Source: Ignavibacterium sp037440165
GTDB taxonomy: Bacteria; Bacteroidota; Ignavibacteria; Ignavibacteriales; Ignavibacteriaceae
Assembly: GCF_037440165.1 (NCBI RefSeq)
Contig: NZ_JBBIUQ010000007.1
Location: forward strand, 1-64,000
Direction: 5' to 3'
Length of the DNA: 64,000 nucleotides
The stretch's first letter is position 1. Each line of letters begins with the position of its first letter. A program made the translations under genes and the position numbers. Positions 15,818-24,134 of this stretch are shown one piece after another. The notes beneath the pieces were generated by a model. It saw only the letters and a list, made by a program, of their open reading frames with translations. It made no database searches and was not told where the DNA came from.

Positions 15818-16237
15818 CTATCTTGATAATAAATAATCTGCAATCTTTCCTAAATCTTTTACATCCTTATTGCCATAAGCCGGCATAATCATATTGGGAT
15901 ACTTTTCTTGGTATTCCTGAAATCTTTTCTGATTCATATAAGAATTAGGATTTCTTAAATAATTAATAAGATTATCACGACTCCAGAATTCCTTTAAGTT
16001 CACAAGTGCTGGTCCCATTGCCGTTCCTTCGAGATTAGCACCATGACAGCTTAAACATCCGAAGTTATTCATTAACTGTGCACCGGAAAGATTTTCATTG
16101 CTTTCCTGTTGCATCATACTGCTGCCCATTTGTGAAAAATCTTTTTCCGGTTCGTGAGTTTTAGTTGCATTCTGAATTAAGAACAGTATTATAAATAAAA
16201 ATAAAAATGCGGCTACCCATATCTGTGGTTTTGTCAT
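15818..16237 (-). CDS. Membrane-anchored monohaem cytochrome c
   Basis: 139 residues. An uncleaved N-terminal hydrophobic helix (about 7-24) anchors a periplasmic c-type domain with one CLSCH haem-binding motif (about residue 61) and a distal Met in the YPNMIMPAYG segment as the likely sixth ligand. The fold length (about 85 residues after the anchor) is typical of small class I cytochromes such as those linked to oxidases. Its role is electron transfer at the periplasmic face. It follows the SIMPL gene by 26 bp on the same strand; no oxidase subunit is adjacent. Confidence 0.9.
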   Translation of the reverse strand: MTKPQIWVAAFLFLFIILFLIQNATKTHEPEKDFSQMGSSMMQQESNENLSGAQLMNNFGCLSCHGANLEGTAMGPALVNLKEFWSRDNLINYLRNPNSYMNQKRFQEYQEKYPNMIMPAYGNKDVKDLGKIADYLLSR

Positions 16238-16263
16238 ATTTTTCCCTTTTTTTAGTGAATGAA

Positions 16264-17016
16264 CTATTCAATTTGAAATGATGCTGTTACAACGCCGACA
16301 ATTTCCTTCTCGATGGAACTTAAATCGTTAATTCCATAATCAGAAACAGCGTTGGAAAATTTTGGTGTAATTTGTAAAACTCCCATTCTTGCACTTCTCA
16401 TTGGACCCAAGTCACGATCCGTTGCATCAGCAATTTTTTTTGCTCTTACCATAGCATCTTTTGCTGCTTCCGCCTGAATCTCAATTTTCAAATCAGCAAT
16501 TTTTGTATAATGATATTCAGGTGGTTCAACTCTGAAGTCAATTCCTTTTTCAATCAGTGATGCTATATCCAATGAAAGTTCTTTTATCTTATAAACATCC
16601 TGTGACTTTAATTCAATTCTCTGATTATAGACATAACCGATTATTTTACTTGTCTGATAACCATTAGGACCAATTTCATAAACAGGATAACTATTGATTG
16701 TTGAAAACTCAATTTTATCTTTCGGAAATCCTTTTTGCTCTAGATATGAAATAATCATTGGCTTCTGACGATTTAGTTCGCTGTAAGCTGATGATGCAGA
16801 AATTGATTGAACGAAAATTGTCCCTCGTAAAACTCCGAGGTCGGATACGATTTCTTTTTTTGCTGAACCAGTTACTGTTATGGTTTGATTTGATTTTTGA
16901 TTTGACTTCCAGGCAGCTGTAAAAATAATAACTCCGATTATGAAGCTGATGCCCAGAATTCCAAAATCAATCGAAACTTTATTTTTATTTTCCATAGTAA
17001 TTAATGAATTATTCAT
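16264..17016 (-). CDS. SIMPL (DUF541) domain protein
   Basis: 250 residues (or 243 if the internal Met at 16995 is used; neither start has a clear ribosome site). One membrane segment (about 20-40) is followed by the SIMPL/DUF541 domain: ITVTGSAKKEIVSDLGVLRGTIFVQS, a central helical region, AEAAKDAMVRAKKIADATDRDLG, and the closing VVTASFQIE strand. Family members are periplasmic or outer-surface oligomers with poorly defined roles in oxidative or envelope stress. Upstream of the cytochrome c gene in one unit. Confidence 0.88.
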   Translation of the reverse strand: MNNSLITMENKNKVSIDFGILGISFIIGVIIFTAAWKSNQKSNQTITVTGSAKKEIVSDLGVLRGTIFVQSISASSAYSELNRQKPMIISYLEQKGFPKDKIEFSTINSYPVYEIGPNGYQTSKIIGYVYNQRIELKSQDVYKIKELSLDIASLIEKGIDFRVEPPEYHYTKIADLKIEIQAEAAKDAMVRAKKIADATDRDLGPMRSARMGVLQITPKFSNAVSDYGINDLSSIEKEIVGVVTASFQIE

Positions 17017-17089
17017 TTATTATTTGTGTTGAAACATATCAAAAAAGGTAAATTTTAACAACATAAATCAGATTAAACAGGATGATAGA

Positions 17090-19168
17090 ATGACTAAAAA
17101 ACCCAATAGACTTATAAATGAAAAAAGTCCTTATCTTTTGCAGCATGCATACAACCCTGTTAATTGGTATCCGTGGTGTGAAGAAGCTTTTGAGAAAGCA
17201 AGAAAAGAAGATAAACCGATTTTTCTTTCAATTGGTTACTCAACCTGCCATTGGTGTCATGTAATGGAGAAAGAATCTTTTGAAAATGAAGTTGTTGCAA
17301 AATTGATGAACGAAACTTTTGTATCAATTAAAGTTGACAGAGAAGAAAGACCAGATATTGATGGTGTTTATATATCTGTTTGCCAGATGATTACCGGAAG
17401 CGGTGGATGGCCTCTTACGATTATCATGACTCCTGATAAAAAACCATTCTTTACAGGAACATATTTTCCTAGAGAAAATAGGTTTGGCAGAATTGGAATG
17501 CTTGAACTCATACCAAAACTGAATGACATTTGGAAAAACAGACGACAGGAAGTTCTCAAATCAGCTGAAGAAATAACAAGTTCTGTTAGTCAAATGTCAG
17601 TTAAAAAATCTGATGAAGATGTTAAAGAAAAAATTCTTGACAAAGCATTTGAAGAATTTTCAAAAAGATTTGATAAGCAATTTGGCGGATTTGGCAATGC
17701 ACCTAAATTTCCCACTCCGCACAATTTACTTTTTCTTTTAAGATATTATCGTAAAACGAAAAATCCTTTCTCACTTGAAATGGTAGAGAAAACTCTTAAT
17801 GAGATAAGAAAAGGAGGAATTTACGACCACATTGGATTTGGTTTTGCCCGATATTCAACCGATAGATATTGGCTTGTTCCTCACTTCGAAAAAATGCTTT
17901 ATGATAACGCATTGCTTCTTTTGGCTTATACAGAAGCGTTTCAGATTACCGGAAAGTTTTTCTTTAGAAAAACAGCTGAAGAAATTATTGTATATGTTTT
18001 GCGCGATATGACACATCCCGAAGGTGGTTTTTATTCCGCAGAAGATGCGGACAGTGAAGGCATCGAAGGTAAATTTTATTTGTGGACTGAAGTTGAAATA
18101 AGACAGTTACTTCCAAAAAATGAAGCGGACTTTATCATAAATATTTTTAATGTAGAACCAAACGGCAACTGGTATGATGAAGCACGAGGAGTAAGAACAG
18201 GGAATAATATTCTTCATCTGAAGAAAAATTTTAGTGAGCTTGCTGAAGAACATTCAATGGACGAAGAAAAATTTTATGAGAAACCTAATTCTATCAGAAC
18301 TAAACTATTTGAATGGCGAAAGAAAAGAGTTCATCCTCATAAAGATGATAAAATATTAACAGATTGGAATTCACTGATGATCTCTGCTTTGACAAAGGCA
18401 TCCCTTGTGTTTGATAATTCAAAATTTTTAGATGCAGCACTCTCGGCAGATTCATTCATAAAAAAATATTTATTCGATGGAAAGAAACTCCTTCATCGCT
18501 ATAGAGATGGTGAATCAGGAATTGATGCTAATCTCGATGATTATGCCTATTACATACAAGCACAGCTTGATTTGTTTGAAGCAACTTCCGATGTGCAATT
18601 TCTCACAACGGCTGTAAGTCTTGATAATCAGCTTTATGAAAATTTTTGGGATGAGAATTTCGGCGGATATTTCTTCACTTCAAAGGATGCGGAAAAACTC
18701 ATTGCAAGACAAAAAGAAATTTATGATGGTGCAGTTCCATCAGGCAATTCAGTTCAATTGATGAATCTGATCCGGCTTTATAAAATTACCGGTGATAACA
18801 AATATGACAAATCTGCTTTGGAAATAGTAAAAGCTTTTTCCGGAGAAATTAACAGAATGCCATCTGTCTTCGCCCAATTTCTTTGCGGACTTGATTTTAT
18901 GTTCGGTCCCTCTGTTGAATTAGTTTTCTCATCCAATAATTCTGCACTTACTCAGGAAGCATTTTATTCGATATCAAAATTATTCTTTCCTAATAAAGTG
19001 AGTATAAGATTGAATAGAAAAAACTTTGACGAGCTTGTTGAAACCTTACCATTTCTTCAGAATTATAAAGTCACTGATAAATTAACAATATATCTTTGCC
19101 GAAATTTTACTTGTGAAAATCCAACTGAAGATTTAAATGAAATTATAGTATCACTGCAGAAACTTTAA
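17090..19168 (+). CDS. DUF255 thioredoxin-like / glycoside-hydrolase-fold protein (YyaL/SPATA20 family)
   Basis: 692 residues, full family length. The N-terminus has the family signature NEKSPYLLQHAYNPVNWYPW, and a thioredoxin-like domain with CHWCHVMEKESFE in place of CxxC follows (about 52-68). The rest is an (alpha/alpha)6 barrel with GGGWPLT-like, FGGFGNAPKFPTPHNLLFLLR, YDHIGFGFARYSTDRYWLVPHFEKMLYDN and ADSEGIEGKFYLWT motifs. The exact activity of the family is unknown. It is predicted cytoplasmic, with a ribosome site AGGATGAT before the ATG. It is transcribed divergently from the SIMPL gene. Confidence 0.93.
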   Translation: MTKKPNRLINEKSPYLLQHAYNPVNWYPWCEEAFEKARKEDKPIFLSIGYSTCHWCHVMEKESFENEVVAKLMNETFVSIKVDREERPDIDGVYISVCQMITGSGGWPLTIIMTPDKKPFFTGTYFPRENRFGRIGMLELIPKLNDIWKNRRQEVLKSAEEITSSVSQMSVKKSDEDVKEKILDKAFEEFSKRFDKQFGGFGNAPKFPTPHNLLFLLRYYRKTKNPFSLEMVEKTLNEIRKGGIYDHIGFGFARYSTDRYWLVPHFEKMLYDNALLLLAYTEAFQITGKFFFRKTAEEIIVYVLRDMTHPEGGFYSAEDADSEGIEGKFYLWTEVEIRQLLPKNEADFIINIFNVEPNGNWYDEARGVRTGNNILHLKKNFSELAEEHSMDEEKFYEKPNSIRTKLFEWRKKRVHPHKDDKILTDWNSLMISALTKASLVFDNSKFLDAALSADSFIKKYLFDGKKLLHRYRDGESGIDANLDDYAYYIQAQLDLFEATSDVQFLTTAVSLDNQLYENFWDENFGGYFFTSKDAEKLIARQKEIYDGAVPSGNSVQLMNLIRLYKITGDNKYDKSALEIVKAFSGEINRMPSVFAQFLCGLDFMFGPSVELVFSSNNSALTQEAFYSISKLFFPNKVSIRLNRKNFDELVETLPFLQNYKVTDKLTIYLCRNFTCENPTEDLNEIIVSLQKL

Positions 19169-19235
19169 TCAATTAGAAAACTTTGCTTAAATGATTTAAT
19201 TTTGCATAAGTAAAATCAAAATACAGGAAGGCAAA

Positions 19236-20789
19236 TTGATACCGGATAATAAGTTTGTTCGTTCATTGCTGCAAAGTGCCCAGCGTGGAAATTATACTGC
19301 ATTGGAGCAGCTTTTCAAAATGAACATTGGTAAAGTCTATGCAATTGTTTTGCGTATGACTGCTAATAAATCATTTGCATCCAGAATAACAATTGATACT
19401 TTTATTGAAGCATGGAAGAAACTCAAAATAATTCGCGAAGATTCTCCATTCACTGGCTGGCTTATTGCAATTGCTGTTTATAAAACTCTCGATGTTTTAC
19501 GTAATAACAAAGAAGAGTTTGCTAAAAAACCCGACTTAACTGAAATTGAATCCAAAGATTCATTTGAGAATGATATTTTCAGATTACCACATCTGGAACG
19601 ATTGATTTTTGTTTTAAATAAAGTTGAAAAGTATTCCGTTGACGAAATTGCTGATATGATTTTAATGAAAAAAGATGATGTTGAATTTCATCTTAATCTT
19701 GCTGTTGAAAAACTTCACGAAAGATATCCGCTTTATAAGTTTGATAATTCTTTTCAGGAAAGAATTTCAAAGCTGCCAATAGAAATACAACCGGATAAAT
19801 CAGTTTCGGATGAAATTTTCAATTACATTTATGAAGAACGAATAAAAATTGCAGAGAAAGAAAAGTCTGAAACACCAGTTAAGGAAGCAGTCGAAGAAAA
19901 GCCAGTAAAAGAGAAAAAGAAAAAGGAGCCCAAAGAGCCAAAGAAAAAAATTAAGAGACCTGAGGTTTCCATTGAAATAAATCTGGGTAGAATTAAAAAA
20001 TATATCATAATTTCAATATCAATTCTGGCACTTGCTGTAGTAGTTTATCTATGGTTGAACAGAGCAAAAGGCTGGAGCGTGAAAGCGGTTTCCGGAGGTG
20101 TGTTAATTGACAATACTTCAGTTATTTCTAATGGGGTGCTTGAATTAAACTCCTCATTTATTACTAATGATAATTCAAGCGCAGAGATAGTTATTCCGTC
20201 TTTGGGTGTAATTCAAGTTGAGTCGAATTCTTCTCTCCTAAGAACGAAAAAAGATAATGAAATCAAATTGAAAAAAGGAAAAATTATTAAAAAATCAGAT
20301 GTTAATGCTTCGGAATCTAAATTGAGTATTGTGACTGATATTGCTGATTATAATGAAGAAATATCCAGCAACTTTGAACTTTATGCTGATGACGAGACTA
20401 ATGAATTATTTGTGTTTAAAGGGACAGTTAATATTATCATTAAAGGTTTTGAAGCTGTGGTCCCAGAAAACTTTGCCTGTACTGTAAATAAAGGGAAATA
20501 TGCCGTTCCACATAATCCTAATTCAGATCAACAGATAATAAATTTAATTAAAGAATACAGCGGACCGGCTGATCCTAATATGGCTGTGATTGTGAATCTT
20601 ACCCAAAAGTCTGATGCACTTTCGTTGTGGCACATACTCCAGCTTTCAAGTGAAGAAAATCGTTCGATAGTAATTAAGAAATTGAATGAGCTTGTGCCTC
20701 CTCCCGATACCGTAACAGGAGAAGGCATTCAAAAGCTAAACAGAGAAATGCTTGATCAGTGGCTGCTGAAAATATTATCTGAAATTTAG
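19236..20789 (+). CDS. Fusion of ECF-like sigma factor with transmembrane FecR-like domain
   Basis: 517 residues from a TTG start with an AGGAAGG site 4 bases before it. Residues about 7-93 are sigma region 2 (ALEQLFKMNIGKVYAIVLRM, TFIEAWKKLK, FTGWLIAIAVYKTLDVLRN). About 113-163 is a region 4 helix-turn-helix (LERLIFVLNKVEKYSVDEIADMI). A Lys/Glu/Pro-rich linker (205-245) leads to one membrane helix (254-275). Beyond it a FecR-like beta domain (about 281-430; VKAVSGGVLIDN, LELNSSFITNDNSSAEIVIPSLG) and a helical tail lie outside the cytoplasm. Sigma and FecR-type sensor/anti-sigma are normally separate proteins. The frame is continuous with no slippery site. Stop is 6 bp from the convergent lpd gene. 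Confidence 0.82.
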   Translation: MIPDNKFVRSLLQSAQRGNYTALEQLFKMNIGKVYAIVLRMTANKSFASRITIDTFIEAWKKLKIIREDSPFTGWLIAIAVYKTLDVLRNNKEEFAKKPDLTEIESKDSFENDIFRLPHLERLIFVLNKVEKYSVDEIADMILMKKDDVEFHLNLAVEKLHERYPLYKFDNSFQERISKLPIEIQPDKSVSDEIFNYIYEERIKIAEKEKSETPVKEAVEEKPVKEKKKKEPKEPKKKIKRPEVSIEINLGRIKKYIIISISILALAVVVYLWLNRAKGWSVKAVSGGVLIDNTSVISNGVLELNSSFITNDNSSAEIVIPSLGVIQVESNSSLLRTKKDNEIKLKKGKIIKKSDVNASESKLSIVTDIADYNEEISSNFELYADDETNELFVFKGTVNIIIKGFEAVVPENFACTVNKGKYAVPHNPNSDQQIINLIKEYSGPADPNMAVIVNLTQKSDALSLWHILQLSSEENRSIVIKKLNELVPPPDTVTGEGIQKLNREMLDQWLLKILSEI

Positions 20790-20795
20790 CTGAAG

Positions 20796-22214
20796 TTATT
20801 TTTTAGACTTAACATAATAATGAGCACTTTGCCCAAAGAATACTTCAGCAGCATCCATTATTGTTTCAGATAAAGTTGGGTGTGGATGAATTGTCAATTT
20901 CAAATCAGTTACATTAGCTCTCATTTCTATTGCAAGAACACCTTCAGAAATTAATTCGCCGGCATTAGGACCACAGATTCCAATTCCAAGTAATCTTTGT
21001 GTATCAGGATCTACAATAAGTTTTGTAACACCATCTGGTCTATCCAGTGTTATTGCTCTTCCGCTTGCTGCCCAAGGAAATTTAGCAACTTCGTATTTGA
21101 TGCCTTGTTTCTTTGCTTCTTCTTCAGTTAAACCAGCCCACGCAACTTCAGGATCAGTAAATACAACAGCGGGAATAGCCATTGGTTCAAATGCAACTTT
21201 ATGTCCGGCTATTGCTTCCACTGCAACCCTTCCTTCGTGCGAAGCTTTATGAGCGAGCATTGGCTCGCCGGCAATATCTCCTATTGCATAAATATTTTGA
21301 TCGGTCGTTTGCATCTGCTTATTAACTTTAATCCAACCTCTTTCGGTTGTTGTAACTTTTGTACTTTCCAAACCAAGACCACGGGTTTCAGGTTTCCTTC
21401 CAATTGACATCAACACATAATCATAACTTTTTTCTGTAATATTTCCTTTTTCATCCTGAATCTTAACGCTAATCTGATTAGCGACCTCTTTCATTTCAAG
21501 TACTTTACTGTTTGTCATTACTTCAGCTAAAGTTTCCTTAACTTTTTTAACAAGGAAATTTACAAGGTCTCTGTCTGCACCAGGCAGCAAACCTGGCAGC
21601 ATTTCAACAACAGATACTTTGGTTCCAAGCGCTTGATAAACTGAACCAAGTTCAAGTCCGATATAACCACCTCCAACCACCAAAAGTGAATTTGGAATTT
21701 CTGGTAAGTCTAAAGCAGAAGTAGAATTAAGTAATCTTTTCGATTTGATATTTAATGATGGAATTGTTGCAATAACAGAACCAGTAGCAATAATAGCTTT
21801 GTCAAATTTGTGTTCAATCGTTTCACCACTTGCAGTTTCAATTTTTAAAGTTGATGAATTTATAAAACTTGCTCTTCCCTGAATGAAATTGACTTTTCTC
21901 TGCTTTGCAATCTGACCTAATCCACCGGTCAATTTGCTCACAACATTATTTTTGAAATTACGCAGCTTATCTAAATCAATTTTGGGGTTACCAAATTCTA
22001 TCCCCCAATTTTTTGCGTGTTCGGCTTCGTGAATAAGTTTTGCAACATGCAATAAAGCTTTAGATGGAATACATCCGCGATAAAGGCAAACACCGCCCGG
22101 ATTTTTTTCTAAGTCAACTAAAGTTACATCCATACCAAGGTCGGCAGCAAAAAATGCGGCAACATAGCCGCCAGGTCCGCCTCCGATTACTGTTAGTTTT
22201 ATTTTATCACTCAT
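20796..22214 (-). CDS. lpdA: Dihydrolipoyl dehydrogenase (E3)
   Basis: 472 residues. N-terminal FAD-binding GGGPGGYVAAFFAADLG, the redox-active pair in GGVCLYRGCIPSKALLH, the NAD-binding VVGGGYIGLELGSVYQALG, the second FAD motif YAIGDIAGEPMLAHKASHEG, and the C-terminal HPHPTLSE catalytic His-Glu region are all present. It reoxidises the dihydrolipoyl group of E2, passing electrons to NAD+. Third gene of the aceE-aceF-lpd set. AAGGGATTA precedes the start. The spacer to aceF carries a dispersed repeat that ends at the aceF stop codon. Confidence 0.97.
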   Translation of the reverse strand: MSDKIKLTVIGGGPGGYVAAFFAADLGMDVTLVDLEKNPGGVCLYRGCIPSKALLHVAKLIHEAEHAKNWGIEFGNPKIDLDKLRNFKNNVVSKLTGGLGQIAKQRKVNFIQGRASFINSSTLKIETASGETIEHKFDKAIIATGSVIATIPSLNIKSKRLLNSTSALDLPEIPNSLLVVGGGYIGLELGSVYQALGTKVSVVEMLPGLLPGADRDLVNFLVKKVKETLAEVMTNSKVLEMKEVANQISVKIQDEKGNITEKSYDYVLMSIGRKPETRGLGLESTKVTTTERGWIKVNKQMQTTDQNIYAIGDIAGEPMLAHKASHEGRVAVEAIAGHKVAFEPMAIPAVVFTDPEVAWAGLTEEEAKKQGIKYEVAKFPWAASGRAITLDRPDGVTKLIVDPDTQRLLGIGICGPNAGELISEGVLAIEMRANVTDLKLTIHPHPTLSETIMDAAEVFFGQSAHYYVKSKK

Positions 22215-22237
22215 ATTAATCCCTTAAAAAATAATAG

Positions 22238-22306
22238 CACGCAGATGACGCAGATTTTGCTGATCAGCGCAGATCAGTTTTATCGGTGTTATCAGTGTGC
22301 CAATGT
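22238..22306. repeat. Dispersed CACGCAGATGACGCAGATT-type repeat between aceF and lpdA
   Basis: A 69-bp block starting CACGCAGATGACGCAGATT, with ATCAGCGCAGATCAG in the middle and ending TTATCAGTGTGCC. Related blocks lie at 49187-49266 and 52733-52800. Such blocks are found in intergenic spacers of many environmental bacteria. It fills the whole spacer within the pdh operon. Confidence 0.75.
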
Positions 22307-22307
22307 G

Positions 22308-23975
22308 TTAAAGTAATAATTTTAACGGTTGCTCAAGAGCTTCAACAACAAATCTTAAAAATCTTATGGCATCAGCTCCATCAATTATTCTATGATCATA
22401 AGACAATGATAAAGGAAGCATGAGTCTGGGCTCAAATACACCATATCCATTCCAAACCGGTTCGTATGAACTTCTTGACACTCCGAGTATTGCAACTTCA
22501 GGTAAATTAACTATCGGTGTAAAGTGAGTTCCTCCGATTCCTCCAAGGTTTGTGATTGTAAAACAACCACCTTGCAAATCATCTAATCCAATTTTCTTAG
22601 CTCTGGCTTTCTCAGCAAGTGAATTCATTTCGATGGAAATCTGAGTAAGTGATTTCTTGTCTGCATCTTTAATTACCGGAACAATTAAGCCATGTTCAGT
22701 ATCAACAGCAATTCCTATGTTATAATAATTCTTGTAAATGATTTCTTTCTTTTCCATATCAATACTGCTGTTGAACTGAGGATATTTCTTCAGTGCTTCA
22801 ACAATAACGTTTACTAAGATTGCTGTAACAGTAAGCTTAGCTCCTGATTTTTCCAGATTTTTGCTTAACTCTTTTCTTGCTTTTTCAAGATTAGTAATAT
22901 CAGCTTTATCGAATTGAGTTACATGCGGAATAGTAGCCCAGGCATAACTCAAATGCTCTGCAGTTTTTTTGCGGATATTTGACATCTCTACTTTTTTAAT
23001 ATCACCGAACTTCGAAAAATCAGGAAGAGCTTCTGATTTAATACCTGAGATAAAACTACCCTCGGTTCTGGACTCGTGAAATTTTTTTGAATATGCTTTC
23101 ACATCATCCATTGTTATTCTTCCGCCGGGACCAGTTCCGGGAACTTTATTAATATCAACTCCAATTTCACGTGCAAGTCTTCTGACTGATGGAGCTGCAG
23201 GAGCTGCACCTTTAAGAATCGGAGGTTGTTCATCAACCTCCATTGCCTGAAGTTTTGGAAGCTCACCTTTAGCTTCCTGTTTTAATGGTTCAGTTCTCTT
23301 TTCTTCCTGCTTTGGCGATGGCGTTGTTTCGGGTTTTTGCGACTCAGTAACTTCTGTCACAGATTTTTCTTCCATTTCACCAGATTCAATCTTTACTATC
23401 GTCTGACCAACTTTAGCTTTATCACCTGTTTTAACTAAAACTTCAACAACTTTCCCGCTTATTGAAGAAGGAACTTCGATGGTTGCTTTGTCAGTTTCAA
23501 TTTCAATTATTCCCTGATCCTTTTCAATGTAATCGCCCGGCTTAACCAAAACATTAACCACATCAGCTGTTGTAATATTTTCTCCAAGGTCAGGCAGATG
23601 AAATTCAACTATTTCCTTCTTTCCAACAGATACTGTTTTTCTTGCAGGTTCTGTGGCTTGAGGTTTTGAATCTTCACTAACCTTTTCTTCTTTAGCCTCA
23701 GCAACTTCAGGTTTTTTAATCTCAGTTGGTTGAGCTTCAGTAGCTTCAACTATGATTATCGTTGAGCCAACTTTAACCTTATCTCCGGCCTTAACAAAAA
23801 GCTTCGTGATTTTTCCTTCAACAGTCGAAGGAACTTCAATTGTTGCCTTGTCAGTTTCAATTTCAATTACTGACTGATCTTTTTTTATATAATCTCCTTC
23901 TTTAACAAGAACATTAACCACATCAGCGGTTTCAATGTTTTCGCCAAGTTCAGGCAGTTTTAGTTCTGTTTGCAT
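22308..23975 (-). CDS. aceF: Dihydrolipoyllysine-residue acetyltransferase (E2) of pyruvate dehydrogenase
   Basis: 555 residues. Two lipoyl domains (about 1-75 and 120-195) each carry the lipoylation Lys in an ETDKATIEVP motif and are very similar to each other, indicating internal duplication. Pro/Glu/Lys-rich swinging linkers follow. The peripheral subunit-binding domain (about 262-297; AAPSVRRLAREIGVDINKVPGTGPGGRI) and the catalytic acyltransferase domain (about 330-555), with the SYDHRIIDGADAIRF active-site His motif, complete the chain. It moves the acetyl group from E1 to CoA and forms the core of the complex. AAAGGT site before the ATG. Confidence 0.96.
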   Translation of the reverse strand: MQTELKLPELGENIETADVVNVLVKEGDYIKKDQSVIEIETDKATIEVPSTVEGKITKLFVKAGDKVKVGSTIIIVEATEAQPTEIKKPEVAEAKEEKVSEDSKPQATEPARKTVSVGKKEIVEFHLPDLGENITTADVVNVLVKPGDYIEKDQGIIEIETDKATIEVPSSISGKVVEVLVKTGDKAKVGQTIVKIESGEMEEKSVTEVTESQKPETTPSPKQEEKRTEPLKQEAKGELPKLQAMEVDEQPPILKGAAPAAPSVRRLAREIGVDINKVPGTGPGGRITMDDVKAYSKKFHESRTEGSFISGIKSEALPDFSKFGDIKKVEMSNIRKKTAEHLSYAWATIPHVTQFDKADITNLEKARKELSKNLEKSGAKLTVTAILVNVIVEALKKYPQFNSSIDMEKKEIIYKNYYNIGIAVDTEHGLIVPVIKDADKKSLTQISIEMNSLAEKARAKKIGLDDLQGGCFTITNLGGIGGTHFTPIVNLPEVAILGVSRSSYEPVWNGYGVFEPRLMLPLSLSYDHRIIDGADAIRFLRFVVEALEQPLKLLL

Positions 23976-24032
23976 TGTTTACCTTTAAATTCCTTTGTTC
24001 ATACTTTCATTTAATAACACGATTTTTTATTA

Positions 24033-24117
24033 CACAGAGAACCACAGAGAAAAAGCAAGAGAGCCGCTGAGGTAAAACTCTGTGGTTCTCTGTGATATCT
24101 CAGTGTAACTCTGTGAA
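24033..24117. repeat. Long-stem inverted repeat between aceE and aceF
   Basis: Two perfect 17-base arms (24033-24049 and 24078-24094; CACAGAGAACCACAGAG and its complement) enclose a 28-base loop, and further CACAGAG/CTCTGTG words follow to 24117. It belongs to the widespread ACCACAGAG-type intergenic repeat family. No T-run follows on the minus strand, so it is not a simple terminator. It could modulate read-through or protect mRNA between aceE and aceF. Confidence 0.8.
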
Positions 24118-24134
24118 ACAAAACCAACTCTCAT

